Origin: Ignavibacteria bacterium
GTDB taxonomy: Bacteria > Bacteroidota > Ignavibacteria > Ignavibacteriales > Melioribacteraceae
Reading direction: 5' to 3'
DNA: 14,182 nucleotides
Assembly (NCBI GenBank): GCA_027347805.1
Contig: DAIEQP010000057.1
Location: 1 to 14,182 of the forward strand
The translations under genes and the position numbers were made by a program. Positions 6,610 to 14,182 of this stretch are shown piece after piece. Under the pieces are notes generated by a model that saw only the letters and a list, made by a program, of their open reading frames with translations, was not told the origin of the DNA and did not search any database. Each line of letters begins with the position of its first letter. Position 1 is the stretch's first letter.

Positions 6610-8271
6610 ATGATTTATAGATTTAACTCACTGATCATAGTATTAATTATTTTCATTTCATCATCCTGTCAACCTTCATTAAAGGCTGAGCCAGAAATTT
6701 ATATTCGTTTTAATCAACTTGGATATCTGCCTTCAGATATTAAAACCGCTGTAGTTCTTTCTACATATAATCTTACCGGTAAGCAAATATGGATAATGGA
6801 TTCCCAGAGGTATGAAAAAGTATTTACTACTACTTTTGGTCAAAGCAATGGTTCATATGGGAATTTCGGTTTTACTTATATAATCGATTTTTCTTCTATA
6901 AAAGCAAAAGGAGAATATAATTTTCAATTTGCTCAACAAAAGACTTTTCGATTTAGGATCGATGATAATGTATATAATGGTGTAGCAGATTCACTGCTTG
7001 AGTTTTTCAAAGTTCAGCGCTGCGGTTATACTAATCCATTGATGCATAATGTTTGCCATATTTCAGATGCAGGTAATTTGATTGATGGTAAAAAAACTAT
7101 TGATCAAAAAATTGATGTAACAGGCGGGTGGCATGATGCCGGTGATTATGTTAAGATTCTTAATACAACGGCTTTTTCTACTTATATGCTATTGTTTTCC
7201 TATGAATTCGCTCCGGCAAAATTTAATTTCGATAAAAATGGTAATAAGGTTCCCGATATTCTTGAAGAAGCTAAAATTGGATTAGATTGGATGCTTAGGG
7301 CATATTATGATAAATATAAAATTGTTACTCAGGTTCAGGATTTACGCGATCATGATGTGGGATGGAGAATGCCTGAAGACGATCCCGTTGGATTTGATAG
7401 ACCAGCATATGTTGGAATGGGAAAAAATCTAATTGGGATTTATGCTGCAACAATGGCTCTTGCTGCAAGAATCTGGAAAGATAATTTGAACATCACTGAT
7501 TATTCTGAAAAATGTTTGTATGCAGCGCAAAATATTTATTCAATTTATAAACGTGTACCAAACGTTGACAGCACCGGTTCAGGTGTTTATATAGATAATA
7601 ACTATGAAGGTAAAATGGCGCTGGGTGCGGTTGAGTTGTATATAACAACAAATAAAATATCTTATCTTAATGATGCTACTGTATTTGCTGATTCTGCACG
7701 TTCAGATTTCTGGTGGAGCTGGGGCAACATTAATTCTCTTGCTCATTATCGATTGGCAAAATATTTCCCAAAGTACTCCGATTATATAATGAAAAATTTG
7801 AACGAGTTTAATAAAAGAAAGAATTTTAATTTGTTCGGAAAAGGTGTTAATCTTAATTGGGGAACCAATGTTACTTTATTAGGCATTACACTTCAGAATA
7901 TTCTTTATAATAAAATTCGTTCTTATCCTAAATATGATTCGGTTGCTGTATTTGCAAGAGATTATATTCTTGGGCGTAATTCATGGGGAATCAGTTTTTT
8001 AACATCATTTGGAAAGAATACAACCAGAAATCTCCACCATCAAATTTCATTTTTGAAAGGAAGATTGCCTGGTGGATTTGCTGCTGGACCAGCTACAAAA
8101 CAGTTTGTAGATAACTTTAAGATCCCTTTTGATAAACCTGACCGATATGCTAAATTTCAGACTGATGATAACTATTACCGTGATGATAGAAATGATTATA
8201 TTACAAATGAGCCGACAATTACAGGTAATGCTACAGCAATTTTCGTATTTGGAAACTTAAGTCGGAAGTAA
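6610..8271 (+). CDS. Glycoside hydrolase family 9 lipoprotein (endoglucanase/cellulase type)
   Basis: Hydrolyses beta-1,4-glucan or a related beta-glycan by the inverting GH9 mechanism. The ATG at 6610 (553 residues) is preferred over a TTG at 6595 because the signal then begins MIYRFN. The hydrophobic core ends ISSSC, so it is likely a lipoprotein anchored to a membrane and facing the periplasm or surface. Residues about 30-120 are the Ig-like N-terminal domain of the CelD_N type (IRFNQLGYLPSDIKTAVV). The catalytic domain follows, with GGWHDAGDYVKI (Asp176 and Asp179, the base region). The C-terminal signature is Y-x-D-x4-Y-x3-E-P-T-x3-N-A with Glu534 as the expected acid. The usual H-x-R substrate motif reads LHHQ (His476, His477, Gln478), so the arginine is missing. 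The length is normal for the family. There is no T9SS sorting domain, unlike its upstream neighbours. It could act on an endogenous exopolysaccharide or on external cellulose. Confidence 0.9.
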   Translation: MIYRFNSLIIVLIIFISSSCQPSLKAEPEIYIRFNQLGYLPSDIKTAVVLSTYNLTGKQIWIMDSQRYEKVFTTTFGQSNGSYGNFGFTYIIDFSSIKAKGEYNFQFAQQKTFRFRIDDNVYNGVADSLLEFFKVQRCGYTNPLMHNVCHISDAGNLIDGKKTIDQKIDVTGGWHDAGDYVKILNTTAFSTYMLLFSYEFAPAKFNFDKNGNKVPDILEEAKIGLDWMLRAYYDKYKIVTQVQDLRDHDVGWRMPEDDPVGFDRPAYVGMGKNLIGIYAATMALAARIWKDNLNITDYSEKCLYAAQNIYSIYKRVPNVDSTGSGVYIDNNYEGKMALGAVELYITTNKISYLNDATVFADSARSDFWWSWGNINSLAHYRLAKYFPKYSDYIMKNLNEFNKRKNFNLFGKGVNLNWGTNVTLLGITLQNILYNKIRSYPKYDSVAVFARDYILGRNSWGISFLTSFGKNTTRNLHHQISFLKGRLPGGFAAGPATKQFVDNFKIPFDKPDRYAKFQTDDNYYRDDRNDYITNEPTITGNATAIFVFGNLSRK

Positions 8272-8422
8272 ACGGCTATGTCTTATTATGATGCAGAGTA
8301 GAAAAATTTCTCACTTTTAGATGAAATAGATTAAAAAAAATTGATTTTTGAACGAGAATATCAAAGAAATATGGCATCATAGTTGAAAATTAATTGGTTG
8401 TAAAATTTGAAAGGGTGAGCCA

Positions 8423-9685
8423 ATGGCTGCAGGTATTCAAAAAATTTCTTCAGGATTTTCATTTATAGATAAGAATTGGGGTGGGATCTATAGAGGTGGA
8501 AGCTATATGCTTATAGGTCCAAGAAAATCAGGGAGAACTTTAGTTGGGTTACAAATGGCGTTGGAATCTGCTAAGGCTAATGAAATATGTATTTTCTTTA
8601 CGCTGATGAGACCAAAAGATTTAATGATTCAAGCTTCTTCATTAAATTTTGATATACAATCTTTCATGAATCAAAATCTTATAATAGTTGTGCGTGTTGC
8701 TCAACCTAATGATATTTACGAAATGTATAATCCTGATGATTTTCTTGTTGAGTATTTCAATGATATCATAACTGTTGTAGATCAATATAAACCTAAGAGA
8801 ATTATTTTTGATGAGTTAACTCCTTTTGTTGGATTTAAAAATCTTGATTACTTACGAGATACTTTTTTAAGATCAATTGAAAGTATTGAAGAAAGAGATA
8901 TAACAAGTTTGTTCATTATAAGTGAACCGGCAACACCAAAAGCTCAGAATATTGTTGAAGGATTGGCGCAATTTGCAACAGGAACAATTCAACTTAAAAA
9001 GGATGTTAAATCAAGAAGCGACAGATTTCAAACTGGTTATGTTACTATTTCACCTAATGTAGGGCATACCGAAGGTGAGTTTACTGCAGAATATAAAATT
9101 GAACCTAATAAAGGTGTTACTACAGAATTTTCATTAGAAAAAAGTATTACTCAAACTTTTGATGAAATTCCAACTTTACCTAAGGTAAGAGATTTTAATA
9201 AACAAACAAAAATCGATTCACCATCTGAACCTTACGCTTTTTCAAATATTTACAATTACAATGATTTTTTACTAATTCTCAATAATCAGATTGCTCTTTA
9301 TAGAAGTACCGGACAAGCATTTAATTTAATTTCTATTAAAATGTATCCTGCAGCGCAGATGCGCGGATTGCTGACATTAACCCAGTTGCAAAACTCAGTT
9401 CGTCAGTCATCAAGTAAAAAAGATAAAATATGTGTCGTTGATAATAAAATTGTAGTATTATTGGTACGAGGAAATTTAAAAGGTGTTATTGATTTGATGA
9501 CAAATATTCAGAATAATTTACCAAGCAAAGATCCTAATTATATTAATGCAGTATTAGAATTCATTTCAATTTATAATCAAGAGATCGATGAAAGGTTTGA
9601 AAACGCAGAAGCACTGATGGAGATGGTTCTTTCTTCTGAATCAGCTCAGCAAAGCTATCTGCCGCTAAATAAATACATCGGTTAA
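8423..9685 (+). CDS. KaiC/RecA-like ATPase with degenerate GGDEF-like C-terminal domain (BcsE-like architecture)
   Basis: Cytoplasmic protein of 420 residues with no signal peptide. The start is supported by AAGGGTGAG, three bases before the ATG. Residues 1 to about 225 are a RecA-superfamily domain of the KaiC/RAD55 kind: the opening 'SSGFSFIDKNWGGIYRGGS' is followed by a P-loop GPRKSGRT (32-39) in which the invariant Lys is Arg38, and by Walker B RIIFDE (126-131). After a linker, residues about 275-400 have the strand-helix pattern of a GGDEF domain. Aligning DKICVV-DNKIV-VLL (334-347) puts DNKIV where GGDEF should be and SKKD (331-334) where the RxxD inhibitory site would be, so cyclase activity is not expected. 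The order RecA-like then degenerate GGDEF recalls BcsE of cellulose secretion, without its middle receiver-like domain. This is inference from architecture; the KaiC-like fold is the secure part. Confidence 0.72.
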   Translation: MAAGIQKISSGFSFIDKNWGGIYRGGSYMLIGPRKSGRTLVGLQMALESAKANEICIFFTLMRPKDLMIQASSLNFDIQSFMNQNLIIVVRVAQPNDIYEMYNPDDFLVEYFNDIITVVDQYKPKRIIFDELTPFVGFKNLDYLRDTFLRSIESIEERDITSLFIISEPATPKAQNIVEGLAQFATGTIQLKKDVKSRSDRFQTGYVTISPNVGHTEGEFTAEYKIEPNKGVTTEFSLEKSITQTFDEIPTLPKVRDFNKQTKIDSPSEPYAFSNIYNYNDFLLILNNQIALYRSTGQAFNLISIKMYPAAQMRGLLTLTQLQNSVRQSSSKKDKICVVDNKIVVLLVRGNLKGVIDLMTNIQNNLPSKDPNYINAVLEFISIYNQEIDERFENAEALMEMVLSSESAQQSYLPLNKYIG

Positions 9686-12600
9686 TGAGGGCATTCCTTA
9701 AAATACTTTTTTTTATTGCTGTTCTAACTGCGAGTATTATAAATTCGCAAACTCAGAGTCGCAGTGAGGCATTGAAGCGTCAGGGACAGGCTGCAATGGC
9801 CGCAGGACAATACGGTGAGGCGATTGATCAATTTAATAAGTTTATCTCTGCCAGACCCCGCTTGTCCGAAGGTTATCATTTGCGTGCATTGTGCTATGAA
9901 AAAAGATTAGAGTATCAGTATGCAGTTCTTGATCTAAGAAGAGCTCTAAGACTTCCTCCAGAAAATCCCCAGATAAAAATTGATTTAGATAGAGTAATTG
10001 GTGTATGGCATAAACAACTCTATCAAAAAATTGACGGACATAAACGAGATATTGCAATTGATCCAAATAAGGCATCTAATTATTTAGAAATTGGCAAATC
10101 ATACAGGTGGCTTGAAGAATGGAAAGATGCGGAAATTTGGTACGATGAATATCTTAAAAGAGATGATAATGCTTCTCCTGATGAAATAATTCGTTATACA
10201 GAAATTCTTGCAAAAACAGGTTCGGTAATAAAAGGGGAAAGAGTTCTAAAGAAATTTGTTGATAGATATCCCGATGATTGGCGGCTATGGAGCAGATATG
10301 GATATTTTACTATGTGGCTTGGAAAAAATAAAAATGCAGAAAATGCATTCTTAAAAGCTCTCAGTTTTAAACCATTCTTTAAAGAAGCGGAAGATGGACT
10401 TGATTTGGCAAGAAAGGAAGGGTACCTAACTCAATATCCTGGAAAGGCTTTTGAAAAAGTTGGCGACGAATATCCAATCGATAGATTTTACCGCCTGCTC
10501 AAAGCAACTCCTGATAATGATTCAATGAGATTTGCCTTGGTAAATGAGTTAGTTAAAGTAAATCGATATGATGAAGAATATCATCAGCTGCAGATTCTAC
10601 AGCCGAAACATTCTGAAGAAGATAATTTCAAATTAGTATTTAAGACTGTTTCTACTTATCGTGATAGTGTCTATAACTCAAGTGTTGCTACATATTCCGA
10701 GCAGCTAAAAAATAATCCTTCGGATAAGACAGTGGTTATGAAATTAGCGGAAACATATGGTAATCAATTCTATTACGATAATGCTTTGGAAGTCTTGGAT
10801 GAATATTTAAAAGAGGTGCCGGATAATCAGGACCTTGACGCACGTTTTATGTTTGCAAGGTACGCAGCATGGAATTACGAATGGGAAAAAGCTATTGCTC
10901 AGTTAACAAAGTTGATTGAACTTGATCCCAATAATCTTGACTATAAATTACTAAGAGGGCAGATTGGTGTTTGGACGGTAAATGATATGAAACTTGCCGA
11001 GGATTATTTGCTCGAAGTTTTAAATGCAGAGCCTCAAAATTTAGATGCTCTTTTATCACTCATTAACTTATACACATGGGAAAAAGATTTTGATACTGCT
11101 AAAAAATATTTAACAATAGCACAACAAGCTTATCCTGGGCATTCTGAGGTTGAAAACATTACTAGTATTTATGATTTACGCTACCAGGCGAATGAGGAAT
11201 TGAAAATTTTTGCAATAAGAGGAGAGGCGGGAACACTCACATTAAACGGTAATTGTGTCGATGCTTTAGCAAAATATGATGAATATCTGCAAAAAAGAAA
11301 GAGCCTTACAGTTGAAGAGAAAGTTGAATATGCCGATATCGCAAACTGTGCAAAGGATTATTCGAAGGCAATAAATTTATACTCTCAGGTTTTGCAGGAC
11401 GGATATGATTATAAAGTTGCTCTTCTTAGAGCTCAAGCCTATTTTATGAGCGGTGATACTGCTACTGCAAGATTTGAATTGGAAAAACTTAGAGATGTAG
11501 ATCCAAACGATGATCAGGCCCAGCTGTTTCTTGCAGATACTTATGCTCTTACAAGACATATGGATGAAGCAGAAAAAATTTATCGTGCTCAAAAAGAAAA
11601 AGCACCGGATGATGTTACAAAAAATGAGATAGATCTTAAACTTCTCTTTCTTGGCGGGCATTACATAGATGCTAAGCAATATTCGAAGGGAAAAGAACTT
11701 TATGACGAAATTGGATCAATCAATAAAGATCCCGAAATACAAAAAATACTTTCAGAAAGATTGCTGATGTATACAGAAAGTTTAGTCGCAGGTAAACAAT
11801 ATGATGATGCAAAAAAAGAATTGGCTGTTTTAGAATCCAAGACAACAAATCAAGATACCCTTAATATGCTATATAAAATCAAGGGTTCAATGGGATTCCT
11901 CCTGGTTGAAGATAAAAAATTTGATGAGGCCGCTGAAATTTATGAGACTCTCGATAAAAAAATTACAGATCCTGATGCAAGACGTGATTTGTATCTGAAG
12001 AAATTTAATCTCGCAGATGCTCTGGTTCAGGAAGAAGAATTTGGGTATGCAAAAGATATTTATGAAAATTTATTAGCTACTGCATCGGATTCATCAGAGA
12101 TTAAAACATTAAAACAAAGAATCGCATGGATACCTTCAAGAGGCTTTTCAGGTCTGGGTGGTGTATTTGGGATTTTCGGTTATTTGTTTCCTACAAATAT
12201 TGGTATATCTCCGGTTGGCAGTTATTATCATGATAATCAAAAACTATCTATTTGGAATTATGGTGGAAGAGTAGATGGCGGTTTCATTGGCTTCCTTACT
12301 GTTGGCGGAATGTGGTCTCGCGTAAGAATTGATAACACGGCGATTTACCGTGAATTGACTCAGATGAAAGCAACCGGATCAATTTATTTTACTCAAAATA
12401 TTTCTTTATCTGGTGGATATGGAACAATTACAACACCATCAGAACCTTCTTATGATTTATATGATGCGTCCATAAAATTTGAAAAGCCGGGGATTGGGTT
12501 ACTATCTGCAACATATGAAAGAACTGATGCAAGAGTTTTTATTTACTCGCCAAGTTTGTTAAATACAAGAATGGCAGTTGATATATTCCGTTTTATGGGT

Positions 12601-13041
12601 ACTTATAGTTATAAAGATAATGTAGCGCTTACCTTACTTTATAATTATTATCAATATGATGATGGCAACAAAGGAAATGATTTTCTTTTCAGAGTAGGAA
12701 AAAGAATAATTAAAAATGCCATGTTTGGATATGAATATTATTTCACTGATACTAAATTCATTTCTACTCTTTATTATTCACCGCAGGATTTTATTTCTCA
12801 TTCACTTTGGGCTGACTTAGATTTTACTTTGACAAAAACCTGGAAGTTTAAAGCAGGTGGAAAAGTTGGATATGTACCGGCAATTGATTTTATTGTAAGC
12901 GAAATCTATGGCGAAGTAAATTACAATCCTGTCTCTAGTTTTGTTTTCTCAGCAAGATTAGGGTTTGGAAATAGCTTTAGATATGACTCGGCTTATAAAA
13001 GTATGAATGCCTCAATCACAGCATATTGGGGAATATTTTAG
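9685..13041 (+). CDS. TPR protein with C-terminal outer-membrane beta-barrel (BcsC/PgaA-like export protein)
   Basis: Protein of 1118 residues whose ATG overlaps the upstream stop (TAATG at 9683-9687), indicating translational coupling. An N-terminal signal peptide (about residues 1-21, FFIAVLTASIINS) leads into a long TPR superhelix. The first repeat is clear at about residues 27-60 (ALKRQGQAAMAAGQYGEAID), and repeats continue to about residue 805 (for example DYSKAINLYSQVLQDGYDYK, DEAEKIYRAQ, FDEAAEIYETL). From about residue 820 the sequence changes to alternating polar and aromatic strands (GGYGTI, LTLLYNYYQYDD, MFGYEYYF) and ends in Phe (ITAYWGIF), as outer-membrane barrels do. A periplasmic TPR scaffold fused to a barrel pore is the design of BcsC (cellulose) and PgaA (poly-N-acetylglucosamine), and the length is close to that of BcsC. 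Family membership beyond this architecture is not certain. Confidence 0.82.
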   Translation: MRAFLKILFFIAVLTASIINSQTQSRSEALKRQGQAAMAAGQYGEAIDQFNKFISARPRLSEGYHLRALCYEKRLEYQYAVLDLRRALRLPPENPQIKIDLDRVIGVWHKQLYQKIDGHKRDIAIDPNKASNYLEIGKSYRWLEEWKDAEIWYDEYLKRDDNASPDEIIRYTEILAKTGSVIKGERVLKKFVDRYPDDWRLWSRYGYFTMWLGKNKNAENAFLKALSFKPFFKEAEDGLDLARKEGYLTQYPGKAFEKVGDEYPIDRFYRLLKATPDNDSMRFALVNELVKVNRYDEEYHQLQILQPKHSEEDNFKLVFKTVSTYRDSVYNSSVATYSEQLKNNPSDKTVVMKLAETYGNQFYYDNALEVLDEYLKEVPDNQDLDARFMFARYAAWNYEWEKAIAQLTKLIELDPNNLDYKLLRGQIGVWTVNDMKLAEDYLLEVLNAEPQNLDALLSLINLYTWEKDFDTAKKYLTIAQQAYPGHSEVENITSIYDLRYQANEELKIFAIRGEAGTLTLNGNCVDALAKYDEYLQKRKSLTVEEKVEYADIANCAKDYSKAINLYSQVLQDGYDYKVALLRAQAYFMSGDTATARFELEKLRDVDPNDDQAQLFLADTYALTRHMDEAEKIYRAQKEKAPDDVTKNEIDLKLLFLGGHYIDAKQYSKGKELYDEIGSINKDPEIQKILSERLLMYTESLVAGKQYDDAKKELAVLESKTTNQDTLNMLYKIKGSMGFLLVEDKKFDEAAEIYETLDKKITDPDARRDLYLKKFNLADALVQEEEFGYAKDIYENLLATASDSSEIKTLKQRIAWIPSRGFSGLGGVFGIFGYLFPTNIGISPVGSYYHDNQKLSIWNYGGRVDGGFIGFLTVGGMWSRVRIDNTAIYRELTQMKATGSIYFTQNISLSGGYGTITTPSEPSYDLYDASIKFEKPGIGLLSATYERTDARVFIYSPSLLNTRMAVDIFRFMGTYSYKDNVALTLLYNYYQYDDGNKGNDFLFRVGKRIIKNAMFGYEYYFTDTKFISTLYYSPQDFISHSLWADLDFTLTKTWKFKAGGKVGYVPAIDFIVSEIYGEVNYNPVSSFVFSARLGFGNSFRYDSAYKSMNASITAYWGIF

Positions 13042-13084
13042 TATCATCGCAAAATTAATTTTAAAAGAATTTGTAAAGGGAACC

Positions 13085-14182
13085 ATGCATTCACAAATCA
13101 AAAAATTACTGCTTGTTTTATTTCTTATCGTAAATATTTCAATTTCTGCCAAAATTAACTCAAGTGGAGAACAAATAAGTCTTTTTAACTATGAAGTAGT
13201 CACTGCAGCAGATGCATTATATATACCTGCTGTTCAGAATTATGGAAGGTTGGTTTCCATTGCTGAAAATACTCAGCAGATGAATTATTTCTTTGAAGCT
13301 CTTAAAAATATTAAAAAGAAATCAGTTAGAATTGCTCATTATGGGGATTCCCTGATTCTTGGAGATATGATAACTGATTATATAAGAGAGAAATTTCAAC
13401 AAAAGTATGGCGGTCAGGGTGTTGGATTCTTGAATATAGTCTCCGATGATTTTCGTATGAGAATGACAACAATTCACAAGTACTCAGATGATTGGGAATA
13501 TATTTCTTTCCTTACTAGAAATCCCAAACAAATTCCTGTAGGAATAAGTGGTGCTGTTGCTATTCCAAAAGCTGGAAGCTGGGTTTCTTATGAAGCAAAT
13601 CCTATTCATAAATCATGCTCTGCATTTAATCTTATAAAAATTTACTATACTAATGCAGATAAATCATCAACAATTCAATACTCAATTGATGATTCAGGTA
13701 TGAATAAAGTAACTCTTGAATCAGGAACTAATGTTCAAGTTTTGGAAATTAAAGCAAAAGGAAATTCGAAGAAATTTTACATGCAGTTTTTATCAGGAAC
13801 TACACCTAGTATATTTGGTGTAAGTTTAGAAAATGTTAATGGCGGAATCTATGTTGATAATTTTCCTATGCGGGGAAATTCTGGTGCTTCGCTGGCAGAT
13901 ATTTCCGATAATTTGTTAAAAGATTTTAATAAAAATCTACATTACGATTTAATTATTCTATCTTACGGTGCAAACGTCTCAACTCCAAATCGTGTATTTA
14001 CAGTTTACGAAAACAAAATGGTTCATGTTCTTGAACAATATAAAAAGGCATTTCCTGAAACAAGTTTCTTGCTTATAAGCACTTCGGATCGTACTCAGAA
14101 AATTGGTTCAAGGTTTGTAACTAATCCTGATTTTGTTGCACTATTGGATGCACAAAAGAGAATTGCTAAAAAATCCAATATT
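13085..14182 (+). CDS. SGNH/GDSL hydrolase-like protein, 3' end beyond window
   Basis: An open frame of 366 codons runs off the window end without a stop. It starts 43 bases after the TPR-barrel gene, with AAAGGG before the ATG. A signal peptide (MHSQIKKLLLVLFLIVNISISA) sends it to the periplasm or beyond. Block I of the SGNH family is HYGDSLILGD (Gly87-Asp88-Ser89, Ser89 being the presumed nucleophile). It is followed by the 'IREKFQQKYGGQGVGFLN' segment typical of the large extracytoplasmic GDS-type esterases of Bacteroidota. Block III is LIILSYGANVS (Gly295-x-Asn297). The C-terminal D-x-x-H block would lie past the edge and cannot be checked. Such enzymes often remove or transfer acetyl groups on polysaccharides, and the neighbouring TPR-barrel fits exopolysaccharide modification. 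The exact substrate is inference. Confidence 0.82.
   Translation, partial: MHSQIKKLLLVLFLIVNISISAKINSSGEQISLFNYEVVTAADALYIPAVQNYGRLVSIAENTQQMNYFFEALKNIKKKSVRIAHYGDSLILGDMITDYIREKFQQKYGGQGVGFLNIVSDDFRMRMTTIHKYSDDWEYISFLTRNPKQIPVGISGAVAIPKAGSWVSYEANPIHKSCSAFNLIKIYYTNADKSSTIQYSIDDSGMNKVTLESGTNVQVLEIKAKGNSKKFYMQFLSGTTPSIFGVSLENVNGGIYVDNFPMRGNSGASLADISDNLLKDFNKNLHYDLIILSYGANVSTPNRVFTVYENKMVHVLEQYKKAFPETSFLLISTSDRTQKIGSRFVTNPDFVALLDAQKRIAKKSNI

Noticed and set aside
8403..8411. AAAATTTG-like promoter match just before the ATPase gene
   Set aside because: The spacing in the TAnnTTTG motif is off by one, and transcription would start at or within the ribosome site.
9842..10075. Minus-strand open frame of 77 codons inside the TPR-barrel gene
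   Set aside because: Opposite conserved TPR coding sequence; its composition is the complement of the repeat, with no start context.
11377..11679. Minus-strand open frame of 100 codons rich in Phe, Ile and Lys
   Set aside because: Opposite the TPR region; its composition follows from the antisense of Lys/Glu-rich codons, not from a membrane protein.

Overview
The window is strongly AT-rich and every supported gene lies on the + strand. Two large secreted proteins end in an 'QNYPNPFNP...' type A sorting domain of the type IX secretion system (T9SS). Together with the codon bias and the weak Shine-Dalgarno context, this points to the Bacteroidota/Chlorobiota/Ignavibacteriota group, most likely an Ignavibacteria-type organism. 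That assignment is inference from protein style; no rRNA or marker gene is present.

Region 1 (1-6420) holds two paralogous extracellular multi-module proteins (7-3630 and 3816-6242). Both have a signal peptide, strings of about 100-residue fibronectin-III-like modules and a T9SS C-terminal sorting domain. Each is followed within 27-29 bases by a tiny 30-codon ORF (3660-3752 and 6270-6362) that is not an obvious annotation target. The two tiny ORFs are 82/93 identical in DNA and share a 52-base stretch that is completely identical, wobble positions included. They encode a hydrophobic peptide ending LALYACHVTYFS, which reads as a lipoprotein signal plus a seven-residue tail. The identical stretch can also fold as an imperfect hairpin. 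A hairpin lies between the first tiny ORF and the second large gene, and a classical rho-independent terminator (6386-6417) closes the block.

Region 2 (6418-8271) is an AT-rich promoter region followed by a lipoprotein glycoside hydrolase of family 9 (endoglucanase type) with its catalytic Asp and Glu residues in place.

Region 3 (8423-14182, continuing beyond the window) looks like an operon. It begins with a KaiC/RecA-like ATPase with a degenerate GGDEF-like C-terminal domain, an architecture resembling the cellulose-secretion regulator BcsE. A 1118-residue TPR protein with a C-terminal outer-membrane barrel follows, resembling BcsC or PgaA and translationally coupled by a TAATG overlap. 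The last gene is a 3'-truncated SGNH/GDSL hydrolase. My reading is an exopolysaccharide export and modification locus, possibly cellulose-like, in which the GH9 enzyme would trim the polymer, the TPR-barrel would export it, the ATPase/GGDEF-like protein would regulate it and the SGNH enzyme would handle acyl groups. No synthase is visible, so the polymer identity is unproven.

The most unusual item is the repeated micro-ORF or RNA element behind each T9SS cargo gene.
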